DNA of 64,000 nt from Stenotrophomonas sp. BIO128-Bstrain (GCF_030128875.1 NZ_CP124620.1:682001-746000), one strand, 5' to 3'. Positions 55,636 to 64,000 are shown, counted from the first letter of the stretch. The notes: generated from the letters alone by a model not told the origin. A program made the numbers and translations.

Positions 55636-56052
55636 TCAGCGCGCCGGCCGGGTCATGGCGATGAGGGCATCACGCACGCGCTCGGTCGCCGCGTCCGGCG
55701 TGGCGTCACAACCGAGCACGCAGGCGCGGAGCAGGAAGCCATCGGCGGCATGCCGCGCGGCGGTCAGCCGCGCATCACCACGGTCCAGCGGATGGTCGCG
55801 CAGGACCGCATCGAGCCACGCACGCCGTGCGGTGATCCAGTCGCTGTCGACGTGGTGCGGCCGGCACTGCGCACTGATGGTGCGCCCGATATCGAACAGC
55901 TCGGCGATGTAGGCACGCGAGAACCGGCCATGGGCCTGGCTGTCACGGTCCATGCGCTGCTGGATCGCGCGGTGGAGATTGGCCACGATCGCATGCGCGG
56001 CCAGGTCATCATTGGCTGCTCGCAGCAGCAGGGTATCGGTTGCGTTGTGCAT
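55636..56052 (-). CDS. Unknown 138-aa protein in the mipA operon
   Basis: I do not recognise this protein. It is 138 aa, soluble and largely helical (LLLRAANDDLAAHAIVANLH, YIAELFDIGRTISAQC), with two cysteines near the C terminus (LRACVLGC), and no signal peptide or membrane segment. ATG 56052 has an excellent GGAGG five bases upstream. It follows the ParS/MbcA-like 70-aa gene by 38 bases on the same strand, which makes a toxin-antitoxin-like or regulatory pair imaginable, though it shows no RES, HipA or other known toxin motif. Confidence 0.75.
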   Translation of the reverse strand: MHNATDTLLLRAANDDLAAHAIVANLHRAIQQRMDRDSQAHGRFSRAYIAELFDIGRTISAQCRPHHVDSDWITARRAWLDAVLRDHPLDRGDARLTAARHAADGFLLRACVLGCDATPDAATERVRDALIAMTRPAR

Positions 56053-56090
56053 TCGCGCCTCCAGGACACCGGTGGGGGAAAAACGTGGGT

Positions 56091-56303
56091 TCAGCCGCGT
56101 GGCAGCGCCGGACCGCCCTGCCGCAGCAGCGTGTCCAGCAGCGCGACGACGCGTTCGCCCTGGCCTTGGCAGGCCAGTTCGAACGTGGTCTGCCCGTCGA
56201 GCGCGGGCAGGGGGGAATGCAGAATCCATTCAAGAACGGCGGCGCGGTCCGGTTCGATCTGCAAGGCCAGATCCGCGACACGACGTACGATTCCCTGACG
56301 CAT
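56091..56303 (-). CDS. Minimal MbcA/ParS/Xre-antitoxin C-terminal domain-like protein
   Basis: 70 aa. The segment AAVLEWILHSPLPALDGQTTFELACQ and on to GERVVALLDTLLRQG matches the toxin-binding domain of Xre/MbcA/ParS antitoxins (pattern: W-L, P-x-L-x-G-x-T-x-x-E-L, then V-x-x-L-L). The usual N-terminal HTH is absent. It starts two bases after the mipA stop (TGATCATG) with GGA upstream, so translation is probably coupled. No adjacent RES toxin is evident; the downstream partner is an unknown 138-aa protein. Confidence 0.7.
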   Translation of the reverse strand: MRQGIVRRVADLALQIEPDRAAVLEWILHSPLPALDGQTTFELACQGQGERVVALLDTLLRQGGPALPRG

Positions 56304-56305
56304 GA

Positions 56306-57094
56306 TCAGAATCCGTAACTGAGGGAGAGGGCGGCGGTGTCCATGTGATCGCCACGGGTCATCGGGCTGTCGCGCACGGCATCGGCCAGCGACGTGCGAC
56401 GGATCGATGCGGTCGCGGTCCAGCGGGGGCCCAGCGGCATCACCGCGGCGATGTCCATGTATGGCGACACGCCGCTGCCGGCCGAGTAATGCGCCAGGCC
56501 ACTGCGGGCCGCTTCGCGCTGGCTCACGCCGAAGTAGTAGTCGTTGAGATCGGCGCTGGTGTAGGTCACCCCCACCGCAGGCATGAAGGTCACGCGGCCG
56601 GCGGGAACCGGGTAGGCGTATCGGGCATCGGCCGAGAAGCCGCCCCCGTGCCCGGTCACTTCGGCCTGCGCGTTGGCCTGCAGCACGCCCCAGTCGGCCT
56701 GGTGGCGCCAGGACACGCCCAGCATCCCGGACAGGCTGCGGTTGTCCAGCTGGCGCAGCTGCGGGTCATGACTGTCCCGGCGTTTGAAGCGCATCACGTA
56801 CGGCGAGGCGGTGAGTGCCAGTTCGGACTGCGCGGTCTGGTGGAGGCGATAGCCCACGCTGCCACCGCGGAAGAAGAACGAGCGGCCTTCCCAGCTGACG
56901 ATCGGGGCGGCCAGGCGGTCGGTGTCATAGCCGGCGTACGGGGCCTTGAGGGCGACAACGGCGATGCCGACGCTTCCTTTCCTGCCCGCTTCGGGGGCAT
57001 CGGCGGCCTGGGCGCCGGTGGCGGTCAACGCAGTGCCCAGGGCCAGGCCAAGCAGAGCGGAAGAAGGACGCGAAAAGCGGAAACGGACGTGCAT
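56306..57094 (-). CDS. MipA/OmpV family outer-membrane protein
   Basis: 262 aa with a signal peptide (SALLGLALGTALTATGAQAA). It has MipA/OmpV features: early VVALKAPYAGYDTDRLAAPI, WEGRSFFFRGGSVGYRL near 60-75, repeated beta strands, and a C-terminal SLSYGF ending in Phe for barrel assembly. MipA was described as an MltA-interacting scaffold in E. coli; other members are porin-like or stress-induced. ATG 57094 is divergent from the two-component system, whose regulator may control it. First gene of a three-gene operon. Confidence 0.86.
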   Translation of the reverse strand: MHVRFRFSRPSSALLGLALGTALTATGAQAADAPEAGRKGSVGIAVVALKAPYAGYDTDRLAAPIVSWEGRSFFFRGGSVGYRLHQTAQSELALTASPYVMRFKRRDSHDPQLRQLDNRSLSGMLGVSWRHQADWGVLQANAQAEVTGHGGGFSADARYAYPVPAGRVTFMPAVGVTYTSADLNDYYFGVSQREAARSGLAHYSAGSGVSPYMDIAAVMPLGPRWTATASIRRTSLADAVRDSPMTRGDHMDTAALSLSYGF

Positions 57095-57209
57095 GGACCT
57101 GCCGAAGGGGAACAACCGGAGCCTCATGGTGGGCGCCCTACATTGTCGGAACGTTACGTCGGCCTGCGCGGTACCATCGCCTCCTTCGTACCCCGCAGGC
57201 ACCGCTCCC

Positions 57210-57884
57210 ATGCGCCTTCTTCTCCTGGAAGATGATCCGGAAATGGCCAGCGCGATCCAGGTCAGCCTGGCGCGCCATGGCATGGTGGTCGACGTGGTCG
57301 GCTCGATGGCCCAGGCCGATGAAGCGCTCAAGGCCGGCGTACACCAGATCCTCCTGCTGGACCGCCAGCTCCCCGATGGCGATGGCGCCAGTTTCGTCCA
57401 GGTCGCCCGTGAGCGGGTGCCGAACCTGCCGGTGATCATGCTGACCGCGCGCGCTTCGGTGGCCGACCGGGTCACCGGGCTGGATGTCGGTGCCGATGAT
57501 TACCTGACCAAGCCCTTCGCCGTGGAAGAACTGCTCGCACGGATCCGCGCGATCTCCCGGCGCCCCTCGCAGATCACCCTGCCGGTGTTGTCACTGGGCC
57601 GGCTGCAGTTCGATTTCGTGGCGCGCGAGGCACGCGTTTGCGATGTGCTGCTGGCATTGCCGCGGCGGCAGCTGCTGGTGCTCGAAGCGCTGGCGCTGCG
57701 CCAGGGGCGCACGGTGGGCCGCGCTTCGTTGCTGGAGGCCGTGTACGGTTTTGACGATGCCATCCAGTCCAACGCGCTGGATGCGCATGTCTCCAAGCTG
57801 CGCAAGGCGCTGCTGGAAGCCGATGCCGGCGTGGAGATCCATGTCATGCGCGGCATCGGATACCTGCTCAAGGACACGCCGTGA
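57210..57884 (+). CDS. OmpR-family response regulator
   Basis: 224 aa. Receiver domain 1-115 with acidic pair (LEDD, 7-9), phosphoacceptor D51 (LLLDRQLPDGDG), T79 (MLTAR) and K101 (TKPF). The C-terminal winged helix (about 130-222) has LDAHVSKLRKALLEAD and VMRGIGYLLK. ATG 57210 has no strong ribosome-binding site. The stop overlaps the kinase start (GTGA). Divergence from mipA by 115 bases suggests control of that operon; similar regulator-kinase-mipA groups occur in other proteobacteria. Confidence 0.94.
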   Translation: MRLLLLEDDPEMASAIQVSLARHGMVVDVVGSMAQADEALKAGVHQILLLDRQLPDGDGASFVQVARERVPNLPVIMLTARASVADRVTGLDVGADDYLTKPFAVEELLARIRAISRRPSQITLPVLSLGRLQFDFVAREARVCDVLLALPRRQLLVLEALALRQGRTVGRASLLEAVYGFDDAIQSNALDAHVSKLRKALLEADAGVEIHVMRGIGYLLKDTP

Positions 57885-59245
57885 GACTGCTCAAACCCGA
57901 TTCCCTGGCCTTCAACCTGGTCTGGAAGGTGTGCCTGATCCAGGCGGCGACCATCGCGCTGGCGTTGAGTGCGATGGTGCTGACCTACGGCGACCGTCGC
58001 TCGGCCTACATCGACTGGAAGACCAGTGACCAGATCGCATCGGCGATCTCCGTTGGCGCCCAGGGGCTGGAGGCGGATCCACCGAAGGTCGCCCTGGCCG
58101 TGCCGCGCCCGCCGGCCACGTTCTGGTTCGCCGCCGCCGACGAACGCGGCCGGCGGCTGGTGCATGGCGAGGTGCCCGTGCAGTACCGCCCGTTGGTCGC
58201 GCGGCTGGATCACATCGAGCAGACCGATATCCGCACCCGCATCAATGCCGATGCGCTTGCCGTGCGCGTGGTGGTCGTGGATCGGCCCGAAGGGCGATTG
58301 CACGTGGCGGTGGGCGGCATTCCCGAACGCAGCATCGTGCGGCAGCTGCTGTTGATCTTCCGCTATCTGGGGGGCTGGATCGCATTGCCGGTGCTGGTGA
58401 TCACGCTGGTGGTGGCGCCGTGGGTGATCCACCGCGCGCTGCGCGGGGTCAACCGCGTGGCAGCGCAGGCGGCCGCGATCCAGGTCAACGAGCGTGGCAG
58501 CGGCCTGGATACGCGTGCGGTACCGCTGGAGATCTACCCGCTGGTGGATGCGTTCAACGCGGCGGTGCGCCGCATCGGTGAAAGCTACGACGCCCAGGAC
58601 CGCTTCCTCGCCGGCGCTGCGCATGAGCTGCGCATGCCGATCGCGATTCTGGCCACGCGGCTGGCCGATCTCCCGCCCGGCGAGGCACGCTCGCGCCTGC
58701 AGCTGGACCTGAGCCGCCTGAGCAACATCGCCGAGCAGCTGCTGGATCTGCAGCGGCTGGACCGCCACGGCAGCCAGTCGCAGCGCATCGACCTCTCCGC
58801 ACTGACCCGTGAGGTTGCCGCCGACGTGGCGCCGCTGGTCGTGAATGCCGGTTACGGCTTCTCGGTGGACGCCCCCGACCAGCCGATCTGGGTCCGCGGC
58901 GATCCACATGCACTGCACCGTGTCATCGCCAGCCTCCTGCAGAACGCCATCGCCCACGGCGGTGGCCGCGGCATGATCGCGGTGGCGCTGCACGATGACG
59001 GCAGCCTGTCGGTCAGCGATGAAGGCCCTGGTGTGCCCGAGGCCGAGCGGCTGTCCGTGTTCGAGCCGTTCCATCGGTTGCGGCCCAGCGGCAGCGGCAG
59101 CGGGCTGGGCCTGCATCTCGCGCGTGAGATCGTGCTGCGGCATGCCGGCACCATCGCCGTGGACAGCGCCCCCGGTGGTGGCGCGCGGTTCCTGGTGGTG
59201 CTGCCGGTGGATCCGCGGCCGGTGCTGGCAGCGACCCCGGCATGA
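57881..59245 (+). CDS. Sensor histidine kinase, partner of the OmpR-type regulator
   Basis: 454 aa. Transmembrane helix near 15-36, a small periplasmic region (about 40-150), second helix (YLGGWIALPVLVITLVVAPW, about 162-181), HAMP-like segment, HisKA with phosphoacceptor H248 in AGAAHELRMPIAIL (MPIA in place of the common TPLT), and HATPase_c with LLQNAIAHGG (N box), SDEGPGVPE (G1) and GSGLGLHLAREI (G2). GTG 57881 overlaps the regulator stop. Ligand unknown. Confidence 0.93.
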   Translation: MRLLKPDSLAFNLVWKVCLIQAATIALALSAMVLTYGDRRSAYIDWKTSDQIASAISVGAQGLEADPPKVALAVPRPPATFWFAAADERGRRLVHGEVPVQYRPLVARLDHIEQTDIRTRINADALAVRVVVVDRPEGRLHVAVGGIPERSIVRQLLLIFRYLGGWIALPVLVITLVVAPWVIHRALRGVNRVAAQAAAIQVNERGSGLDTRAVPLEIYPLVDAFNAAVRRIGESYDAQDRFLAGAAHELRMPIAILATRLADLPPGEARSRLQLDLSRLSNIAEQLLDLQRLDRHGSQSQRIDLSALTREVAADVAPLVVNAGYGFSVDAPDQPIWVRGDPHALHRVIASLLQNAIAHGGGRGMIAVALHDDGSLSVSDEGPGVPEAERLSVFEPFHRLRPSGSGSGLGLHLAREIVLRHAGTIAVDSAPGGGARFLVVLPVDPRPVLAATPA

Positions 59246-59314
59246 CCAATGGCAGGTGATCGGGCAGAGGCATCGTGGGACAACGGACAGGTCCCCCTTT
59301 CAGGTGCCGGTTCG

Positions 59315-59563
59315 ATGCGCGTACGTTCGCTGTTCGGTGTGATCGTGATGTCCGGCCTGGCCCTGTCTGGCCTGTCCGGGTGCGCCACCTATGACGATGT
59401 CGCCTCGCGCCCGCAGTGCGAGGATTCGCCGCAGGTGAAGGACCTGCCGGCGCAGGTCGCCCGCCGTGAAAGCCGCTGCAATGAGTTGAACATCCGGTTC
59501 AATGACGGAGGCGGTGGCGACAGCAAGCCGCTCGATTTCGGTGGCAAGAACAAGGACGGCTGA
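59315..59563 (+). CDS. Small lipoprotein
   Basis: 82 aa with signal VRSLFGVIVMSGLALSG and lipobox LSGC (lipidated Cys near residue 20). The mature part has three cysteines and a Gly/Asp-rich tail (NDGGGGDSKPLDFGGKNKDG). I recognise no family. It follows the kinase by 69 bases and may be cotranscribed. ATG 59315 is preferred because the longer frame hides the signal peptide. Confidence 0.75.
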   Translation: MRVRSLFGVIVMSGLALSGLSGCATYDDVASRPQCEDSPQVKDLPAQVARRESRCNELNIRFNDGGGGDSKPLDFGGKNKDG

Positions 59564-59575
59564 TCCCGTGTGGGA

Positions 59576-59851
59576 TCAGCGTTTCGCCGGCCCGGCCGGC
59601 GGCTCAGCGCAGTAGGCGGTGATGACCTCGGCGGTATTCTCCAGCCCCTTGGCCTTCGCCAGCTCCCAAGGACGTTCGCACTGCTGTGTGCGTTCGCACC
59701 AGCGGTAGCCTGCCGAGCCGATGCACCCGTGCGCATCGCGGTCTGCGCCCGGTACGCCCGCAGTGGGTGAGGGTGGCGGTGCAGGATGGGCGCAGGCGGT
59801 GAGGGCGGCGAGCAGGGGAAGCAGGGGAAGCAGGGCGGCTCGAATGGACAT
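59576..59851 (-). CDS. Small Cys-rich putative lipoprotein
   Basis: 91 aa. Signal AALLPLLPLLAALTAC with a lipobox-like LTAC, a Pro-rich spacer, then a compact module GCIGSAGYRWCERTQQC-ERPWEL with three cysteines, and a final Cys (YCAEPP). The module (CxxSAGYxWC...CxRPWE) recurs in small bacterial periplasmic proteins, but its function is unknown to me. GGAGGG lies just before ATG 59851 with a short spacing. Convergent with the lipoprotein gene at 59315. Confidence 0.72.
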   Translation of the reverse strand: MSIRAALLPLLPLLAALTACAHPAPPPSPTAGVPGADRDAHGCIGSAGYRWCERTQQCERPWELAKAKGLENTAEVITAYCAEPPAGPAKR

Positions 59852-60115
59852 GGACCCTCCATGGGCGCTTGAGGTCGCAGGCAGTCTCGCGCTGGGTCCG
59901 TCGATGCCACGTGCAGGATGCCGGGTTCACTCCTCCATCACTTGGCGTGGGCTGATATGACGCGGAACGGTTCCGCCGATGCTGCGTTGTAGTGCATGAC
60001 CAGCGCCGTGGAAGCGATGATGCGTTGAAGCAGGATGCTTGCGACGAGTCTGCGTGGGTATCGCCTGTATCAGGTTCGACGCCAGCTTGTCAGCGCCACG
60101 GCCAGGAGGCACGCC

Positions 60116-61174
60116 ATGAAACTGCTGTTTTCGATGCGTCACATTACGCTTGCTGCGGCACTCACCTTTGTCTGCGCCCAGGCCGATGCCTGCACGCGCG
60201 TGGTGTACCTGGGCGACAACCAGGACGTGATCACCGCCCGCTCGATGGATTGGAAAAGCGATGTCGCCACCAATCTATGGGTGTTGCCCAAAGGCATCAG
60301 CCGCGATGGCCAGGCCGGGCCGCGCTCGATCCGCTGGACGTCGCGCTACGGCAGCGTCGTCGCCACCGGCTACGACATCTCCACCACCGACGGCCTCAAC
60401 GAAGCGGGACTGTCAGCCAATCTGCTGTGGTTGGCCGAATCGGAGTACCCACAGCAGCGTGGCAGCAAACCCGGGCTGGCGATTTCGTTGTGGGCGCAGT
60501 ACGCGCTCGACAATTTCGCCACCGTTGCCGAGGCCGTCGCCGCGCTGGAACGCGAGCCGTTTTCCATCGTGACCGACAAGGTGCCGGGCGAATCGCGACT
60601 GGCCACGCTGCACCTGTCCTTGTCCGACGCCAGCGGCGACAGCGCCATCGTCGAATACATCAACGGCAGGCAGGTGATCCATCACGATCGCGTTTACCAG
60701 GTGATGACCAACTCGCCCGTGTTCGACCAGCAGTTGGCGCTGAACGCGTACTGGCAGGAGATTGGTGGCACCGTGATGCTGCCCGGCACCAACCGCTCGG
60801 CCGATCGGTTCGCACGCGCGAAGTTCTACATCAACGCCATTCCCAAAAGTGAAGAGGCGGTGGTGGCGCTGGCGAGCGTGTTCAGTGTGATCCGCAATGT
60901 GTCCGTGCCCTATGGAATCACCACGCCGGGGGAGCCGAACATTTCTTCCACCCGCTGGCGAACTGTCGCCGATCACAAGCGCAAGCTGTATTTCTTCGAA
61001 TCGGCGATGACCCCCAATACCTTCTGGGTGGATCTCAACAAGGCCGATTTTTCGCGCGGTGCGCCGGTGCTGAAACTCGACCTGGGGCCGGACCAGCGCA
61101 ATGTGTTCGCCGGCGACGCGCTGCCCCGATTCCAGCCGGCCGAACCTTTCCGGTTCCTTGGTACCGATAGTTGA
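60116..61174 (+). CDS. Exported linear-amide C-N hydrolase (choloylglycine hydrolase family)
   Basis: 352-aa Ntn hydrolase. The signal peptide (HITLAAALTFVCAQADA) is followed directly by CTRVVYLGDN, so cleavage after ADA would expose the catalytic Cys as the new N terminus. Family features include ARSMDWKSD, TTDGLNEAGLSANLLWL, ALDNFATVAEAV and DASGDSAIVEYING. Members cleave bile salts, penicillin V or acyl-homoserine lactones; which of these applies cannot be told. Strong site AGGAGG six bases before ATG 60116. The 264 bases before it contain no gene I can support. Confidence 0.88.
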   Translation: MKLLFSMRHITLAAALTFVCAQADACTRVVYLGDNQDVITARSMDWKSDVATNLWVLPKGISRDGQAGPRSIRWTSRYGSVVATGYDISTTDGLNEAGLSANLLWLAESEYPQQRGSKPGLAISLWAQYALDNFATVAEAVAALEREPFSIVTDKVPGESRLATLHLSLSDASGDSAIVEYINGRQVIHHDRVYQVMTNSPVFDQQLALNAYWQEIGGTVMLPGTNRSADRFARAKFYINAIPKSEEAVVALASVFSVIRNVSVPYGITTPGEPNISSTRWRTVADHKRKLYFFESAMTPNTFWVDLNKADFSRGAPVLKLDLGPDQRNVFAGDALPRFQPAEPFRFLGTDS

Positions 61175-61292
61175 GCAAAATCAGACTAATCCGATACCCG
61201 TAGGCTGCGGCCTGCTCTATCGTTCCTGCTGAGGGATGGATCCCTCCCGTCGTGAGCTTCTCGCCCAGGCATGCCGCAAAGGAACGATCCGC

Positions 61293-61496
61293 ATGGTGAT
61301 CAAACTGCAACATATCGAACGCCGCTGGCACGTCGTGCATCCGGCCAAATCCGCACCGATCGCATTCCGCAACGGTGCCACCGCCTTTGACTTCGCCGAT
61401 GCCCTAGCGCGCGAGCATTTTGCCGAAACCGGCAACAGCAGCGCCGTCCGGGTGCAGGTGCTGGAAACCTACGTGGACGCCGTGCGCTACGGCTGA
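61293..61496 (+). CDS. Small conserved-looking hypothetical protein
   Basis: 67 aa, soluble: HIERRWHVVHPAKSAPIAF, then an Ala-rich helix (ATAFDFADALAREHFAET) and SAVRVQVLETYVDAV. It resembles small DUF2188-like proteins (a WxV strand followed by AxxxA helix), with low certainty. ATG 61293 has AAAGGA about nine bases upstream; ATG 61236 would add 19 residues. Confidence 0.6.
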   Translation: MVIKLQHIERRWHVVHPAKSAPIAFRNGATAFDFADALAREHFAETGNSSAVRVQVLETYVDAVRYG

Positions 61497-61663
61497 TCGG
61501 CCGTGAAGCAGCCACCAGAACGGATGTGACCGGCTTCGGTCGGCTCAGTCAGCCTCGCGTCGGGTACCTAAATAGGGCATGAAATCAGCGACTTCTGGCC
61601 TATGTCGCCCGGCCGGACGATCACCGATCCTGTGCGCCTCCCCACACAGCATCGAGGTCCCCC

Positions 61664-62221
61664 ATGTCCAACAACCGCCCTTCCCAGGCAGCCAGACGAT
61701 TGCGCTGGGCCGTGGTGCCGGCCCTGATGGCGCTGGCCGGTGCCGCCCAGGCGCAGAACTACGACCGCTACTACGACGACGGTTACAGCGGCGGACCGGT
61801 GCGTTGCGAGTCGATCAAGAACCGCACGCAGCAATGCGCCTTGCCGGGCCGTGCCCGTCTGGTGCGGCAGATCTCCGGCTCGCCCTGCGTGGAAGGGCAG
61901 ACCTGGGGCCAGGCCCGCAACGGCGTATGGGTGACGCAGGGTTGCCGGGCCGAGTTCATCGCCGAAGGTGGCCGCGGCGGCCGCTGGAATGGCGGCGGTG
62001 GCTGGGGGCACAACGGCGGCGGCAACAGTGGCCGGGGCCAGATCCTGACCTGCGATTCCAATGACCATCGCCGTCAGCGCTGCGTGGCCAATGTGCGCCG
62101 CGAGGCGCGGCTGATCCGCCAGACCTCGCGCAACGCCTGCATCGAAGGCCGCACCTGGGGCTGGGACCGTACCGGGGTCTGGGTGGACGGCGGCTGCCGG
62201 GCACAGTTCCAGATTTACTGA
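61664..62221 (+). CDS. DUF3011 domain protein with two repeats
   Basis: 185 aa, exported: signal RRLRWAVVPALMALAGAAQA. Two homologous modules of about 54 residues, VRCESIKNRTQQC...GCRAEF (about 46-98) and LTCDSNDHRRQRC...GCRAQF (about 128-182), each with four cysteines and a W-G/GVW core. A Gly/Asn/Arg-rich linker separates them. This is the DUF3011 pattern, common in Xanthomonadaceae; function unknown. Monocistronic. Confidence 0.87.
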   Translation: MSNNRPSQAARRLRWAVVPALMALAGAAQAQNYDRYYDDGYSGGPVRCESIKNRTQQCALPGRARLVRQISGSPCVEGQTWGQARNGVWVTQGCRAEFIAEGGRGGRWNGGGGWGHNGGGNSGRGQILTCDSNDHRRQRCVANVRREARLIRQTSRNACIEGRTWGWDRTGVWVDGGCRAQFQIY

Positions 62222-62267
62222 GGGCCGCTGCACAGCGCCAGGGTGCGTGATGCAGGCTGAAACGAAC

Positions 62268-62294
62268 GAGGCCGCGTCGATCAGACGCGGCCTC
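62268..62294. terminator. Hairpin between DUF3011 gene and dxs (convergent)
   Basis: GAGGCCGCGTC-GATCA-GACGCGGCCTC, an 11-bp perfect stem. Only GGTGTTT follows on the plus strand, so termination strength is uncertain. Confidence 0.55.
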
Positions 62295-62337
62295 GGTGTT
62301 TCTGCGGCGAGCCCACCCGACGGTGGCCGACAGCGCG

Positions 62338-64000
62338 TCAGCCCGCTGCGCTGAGCGCCTGGCCGCTGTTGACCAGCATTGGCCAGCGCTTGAGCACGGC
62401 CTGGCGGATGCCGGCGGCATCGATGCCGGCTTCGGCCAGCAGGTCTTCGCGGCTGGCATGGTGCTGGAAGCTGTCCGGCAGGCCCAGGTGCAGGAACGGC
62501 TTGAGCACGTTCTCGGCATTGAGCAGCTCGGCCACGCCGGAGCCGGCACCGCCGGCGACCACGTTGTCTTCGATGGTGACGAAGCCTTCGTGGCGCTGCG
62601 CAAGGTCCAGCAGCAGGGCACGGTCCAGCGGTTTGATGAAGCGCATGTTGACCACGGTCAGGCCCAGCTCGCGGCCCACCTGTTCGGCGGCGGTCACGGT
62701 GCTGCCGAAGGCGAGCAGGGCGATGCGGCTGCCCGGCAGGCGCAGCTCGGCCCTGCCGATTTCCAGCGTGGACAGGTCGGTGCCGGCCGCAACACCGGTG
62801 CCGCTGCCGCGCGGGTAGCGCACCGCTGCCGGGCCGGGATGACGCAGGCCGGTGGTCAGCATCTGGCGGCACTCGGCCTCATCGGAGGGGGCCATGACCA
62901 CCATGTGCGGAACGCAGCGCAGGAAGCTCAAGTCCAGGTTGCCGGCATGGGTCGCGCCATCCGGGCCGACCACACCGGCGCGGTCGATCGCGAACAGCAC
63001 ATCCAGCTCCTGCACGGCCACGTCGTGGACCAGCTGGTCGTAGGCGCGCTGCAGGAAGGTCGAGTAGATCGCCACCACCGGCTTGGCGCCCTGGGTGGCC
63101 ATGCCCGCCGCCAGGGTCACGGCGTGCTGTTCGGCGATGGCCACATCGAAGTAGCGGTCCGGGTATTCCTTGCTGAAACGCACCAGGCCAGAGCCCTCGC
63201 GCATCGCCGGGGTGATGCCCATCAGCTTCGGTTCGGCTGCGGCGGCATCGCACAGCCAGTCGCTGAAGACGTCGGTATAGGTGGGCTTCTTGGTCCCGCC
63301 CTTGGCGACCAGGCCCTTGTCCGGATCGAACGGGCCAACCGCGTGGTAACCGATCTGGTCACCTTCGGCGCGCTCGTAACCCTTGCCCTTGGTGGTCATC
63401 ACGTGCAGCAGCTTCAGGCCTTTCAGGCTCTTGAGCGTTTTCAGCGTGGCGACCAGCGCCGGCACGTCGTGGCCGTCGATCGGCCCGGTGTAATGGAAGC
63501 CCATTTCCTCGAAGAACGTGGACGGCACGAACATGCCCTTCCAGTGTTCTTCCCAGCGCTTGACGAAGCGCGCGGTCGGGTTGTGCTTCTTGTCGCCGAG
63601 GATCTTCTTGCCGCCTTCGCGCAGCGCGTTGAGCGTGCGGCTGCCGGTGGCCCGGCCGAGCATCTTGGTCAGCCCGCCGACGGCCTCGGAGATCGACATG
63701 TTGTTGTCGTTGAGGATCACCAGCAGGTTCGGTTCCTGCTCCATGCCGCCGGCGTGGTTGAGGGCCTCGTAAGCCATGCCGGCGGTCATCGCGCCATCGC
63801 CGATCACGGCCACGACCTTGCGGTCATCGCCTTCGGCCTGGCGTGCGATCGCCATGCCCAGCGCTGCGGAGATCGAGGTCGAGGAATGGCCGACGCCGAA
63901 GGTGTCGTACTCGCTTTCCTCGCGCTTGGGGAACGGCGCGACGCCATCCTTCTGCTTGACCGTGTGGATCTCGTCGCGGCGGCCGGTCAGGATCTTGTGC
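62338..64000 (-). CDS. dxs: 1-deoxy-D-xylulose-5-phosphate synthase (5' end outside window)
   Basis: Thiamine-diphosphate enzyme condensing pyruvate and glyceraldehyde 3-phosphate, the entry to the MEP isoprenoid pathway. About 554 residues are visible, to the natural C terminus; the first 80 or so lie beyond 64000. The visible part runs from [13 protein letters not shown] through [17 protein letters not shown], the ThDP site [19 protein letters not shown], and LNDNNMSIS; the second half has [15 protein letters not shown] and the transketolase C-terminal domain. The frame is intact throughout. Confidence 0.97.
   Translation of the reverse strand, partial: HKILTGRRDEIHTVKQKDGVAPFPKREESEYDTFGVGHSSTSISAALGMAIARQAEGDDRKVVAVIGDGAMTAGMAYEALNHAGGMEQEPNLLVILNDNNMSISEAVGGLTKMLGRATGSRTLNALREGGKKILGDKKHNPTARFVKRWEEHWKGMFVPSTFFEEMGFHYTGPIDGHDVPALVATLKTLKSLKGLKLLHVMTTKGKGYERAEGDQIGYHAVGPFDPDKGLVAKGGTKKPTYTDVFSDWLCDAAAAEPKLMGITPAMREGSGLVRFSKEYPDRYFDVAIAEQHAVTLAAGMATQGAKPVVAIYSTFLQRAYDQLVHDVAVQELDVLFAIDRAGVVGPDGATHAGNLDLSFLRCVPHMVVMAPSDEAECRQMLTTGLRHPGPAAVRYPRGSGTGVAAGTDLSTLEIGRAELRLPGSRIALLAFGSTVTAAEQVGRELGLTVVNMRFIKPLDRALLLDLAQRHEGFVTIEDNVVAGGAGSGVAELLNAENVLKPFLHLGLPDSFQHHASREDLLAEAGIDAAGIRQAVLKRWPMLVNSGQALSAAG

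Overview
The window is a chromosomal segment of a high-GC gammaproteobacterium of the Xanthomonadaceae, most likely Stenotrophomonas. The evidence is the gene order (tpiA-secG-tRNA-Leu-nuoA-N; tRNA-fMet-rimP-nusA-infB-rbfA-truB-rpsO-pnp; thrS-infC-rpmI-rplT-pheS-pheT-ihfA-merR-like-tRNA-Pro), the family-level protein features, and several short GTAG-headed palindromes that look like the SMAG REP elements described from S. maltophilia. No identity search was possible, so the species is not assigned.

Layout. 1-5400: a LysR regulator (cut by the window edge) diverges from trpB, a lipoprotein gene and trpA, followed by accD and glmM. 5400-8380: a polysaccharide deacetylase preceded by a glycosyltransferase remnant on the minus strand, a 2-oxoglutarate/Fe(II)-type dioxygenase, and a repeat-bearing intergenic stretch. 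8380-24860: tpiA, secG, tRNA-Leu(GAG) and the complete 14-gene complex I operon nuoA-N. 24860-34980: two initiator tRNA genes, then the translation/transcription-factor cluster rimP, nusA, infB, rbfA, truB, rpsO, pnp. 35060-41920: accessory genes (VOC protein, GH18 chitinase, CadC-like TPR regulator, serine hydrolase, and a three-gene PiuB-type iron-related operon with a candidate Fur box). 42100-50330: thrS through tRNA-Pro, with several leader or attenuator candidates. 50400-64000: accessory genes (HExxH protein, Lrp/LysE pair, an actinobacterial-type PanB, GNAT, DUF1328, outer-membrane proteins, a two-component system divergent from mipA, a secreted Ntn hydrolase, DUF3011 protein), and dxs running off the right edge.

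Most of the window is ordinary core genome. The most interesting observations are: a probable threonine leader peptide (MSTTTAHR) plus terminator in front of thrS; an ATC start codon for infC; a histidine/aspartate-rich insertion in NuoL; an actinobacterial-looking panB followed by a decayed gene; a mipA operon carrying a minimal ParS/MbcA-like protein and an unknown 138-aa protein; a lipoprotein gene translationally coupled between trpB and trpA; and a palindromic operator between a local Lrp-type regulator and a LysE exporter. No CRISPR array, prophage, insertion sequence, rRNA or obvious new defence system was seen.

Start codons were often moved inward from the longest open frame, using ribosome-binding sites, family length and neighbouring gene ends. 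Promoters and hairpins were found by eye and their confidences reflect that.
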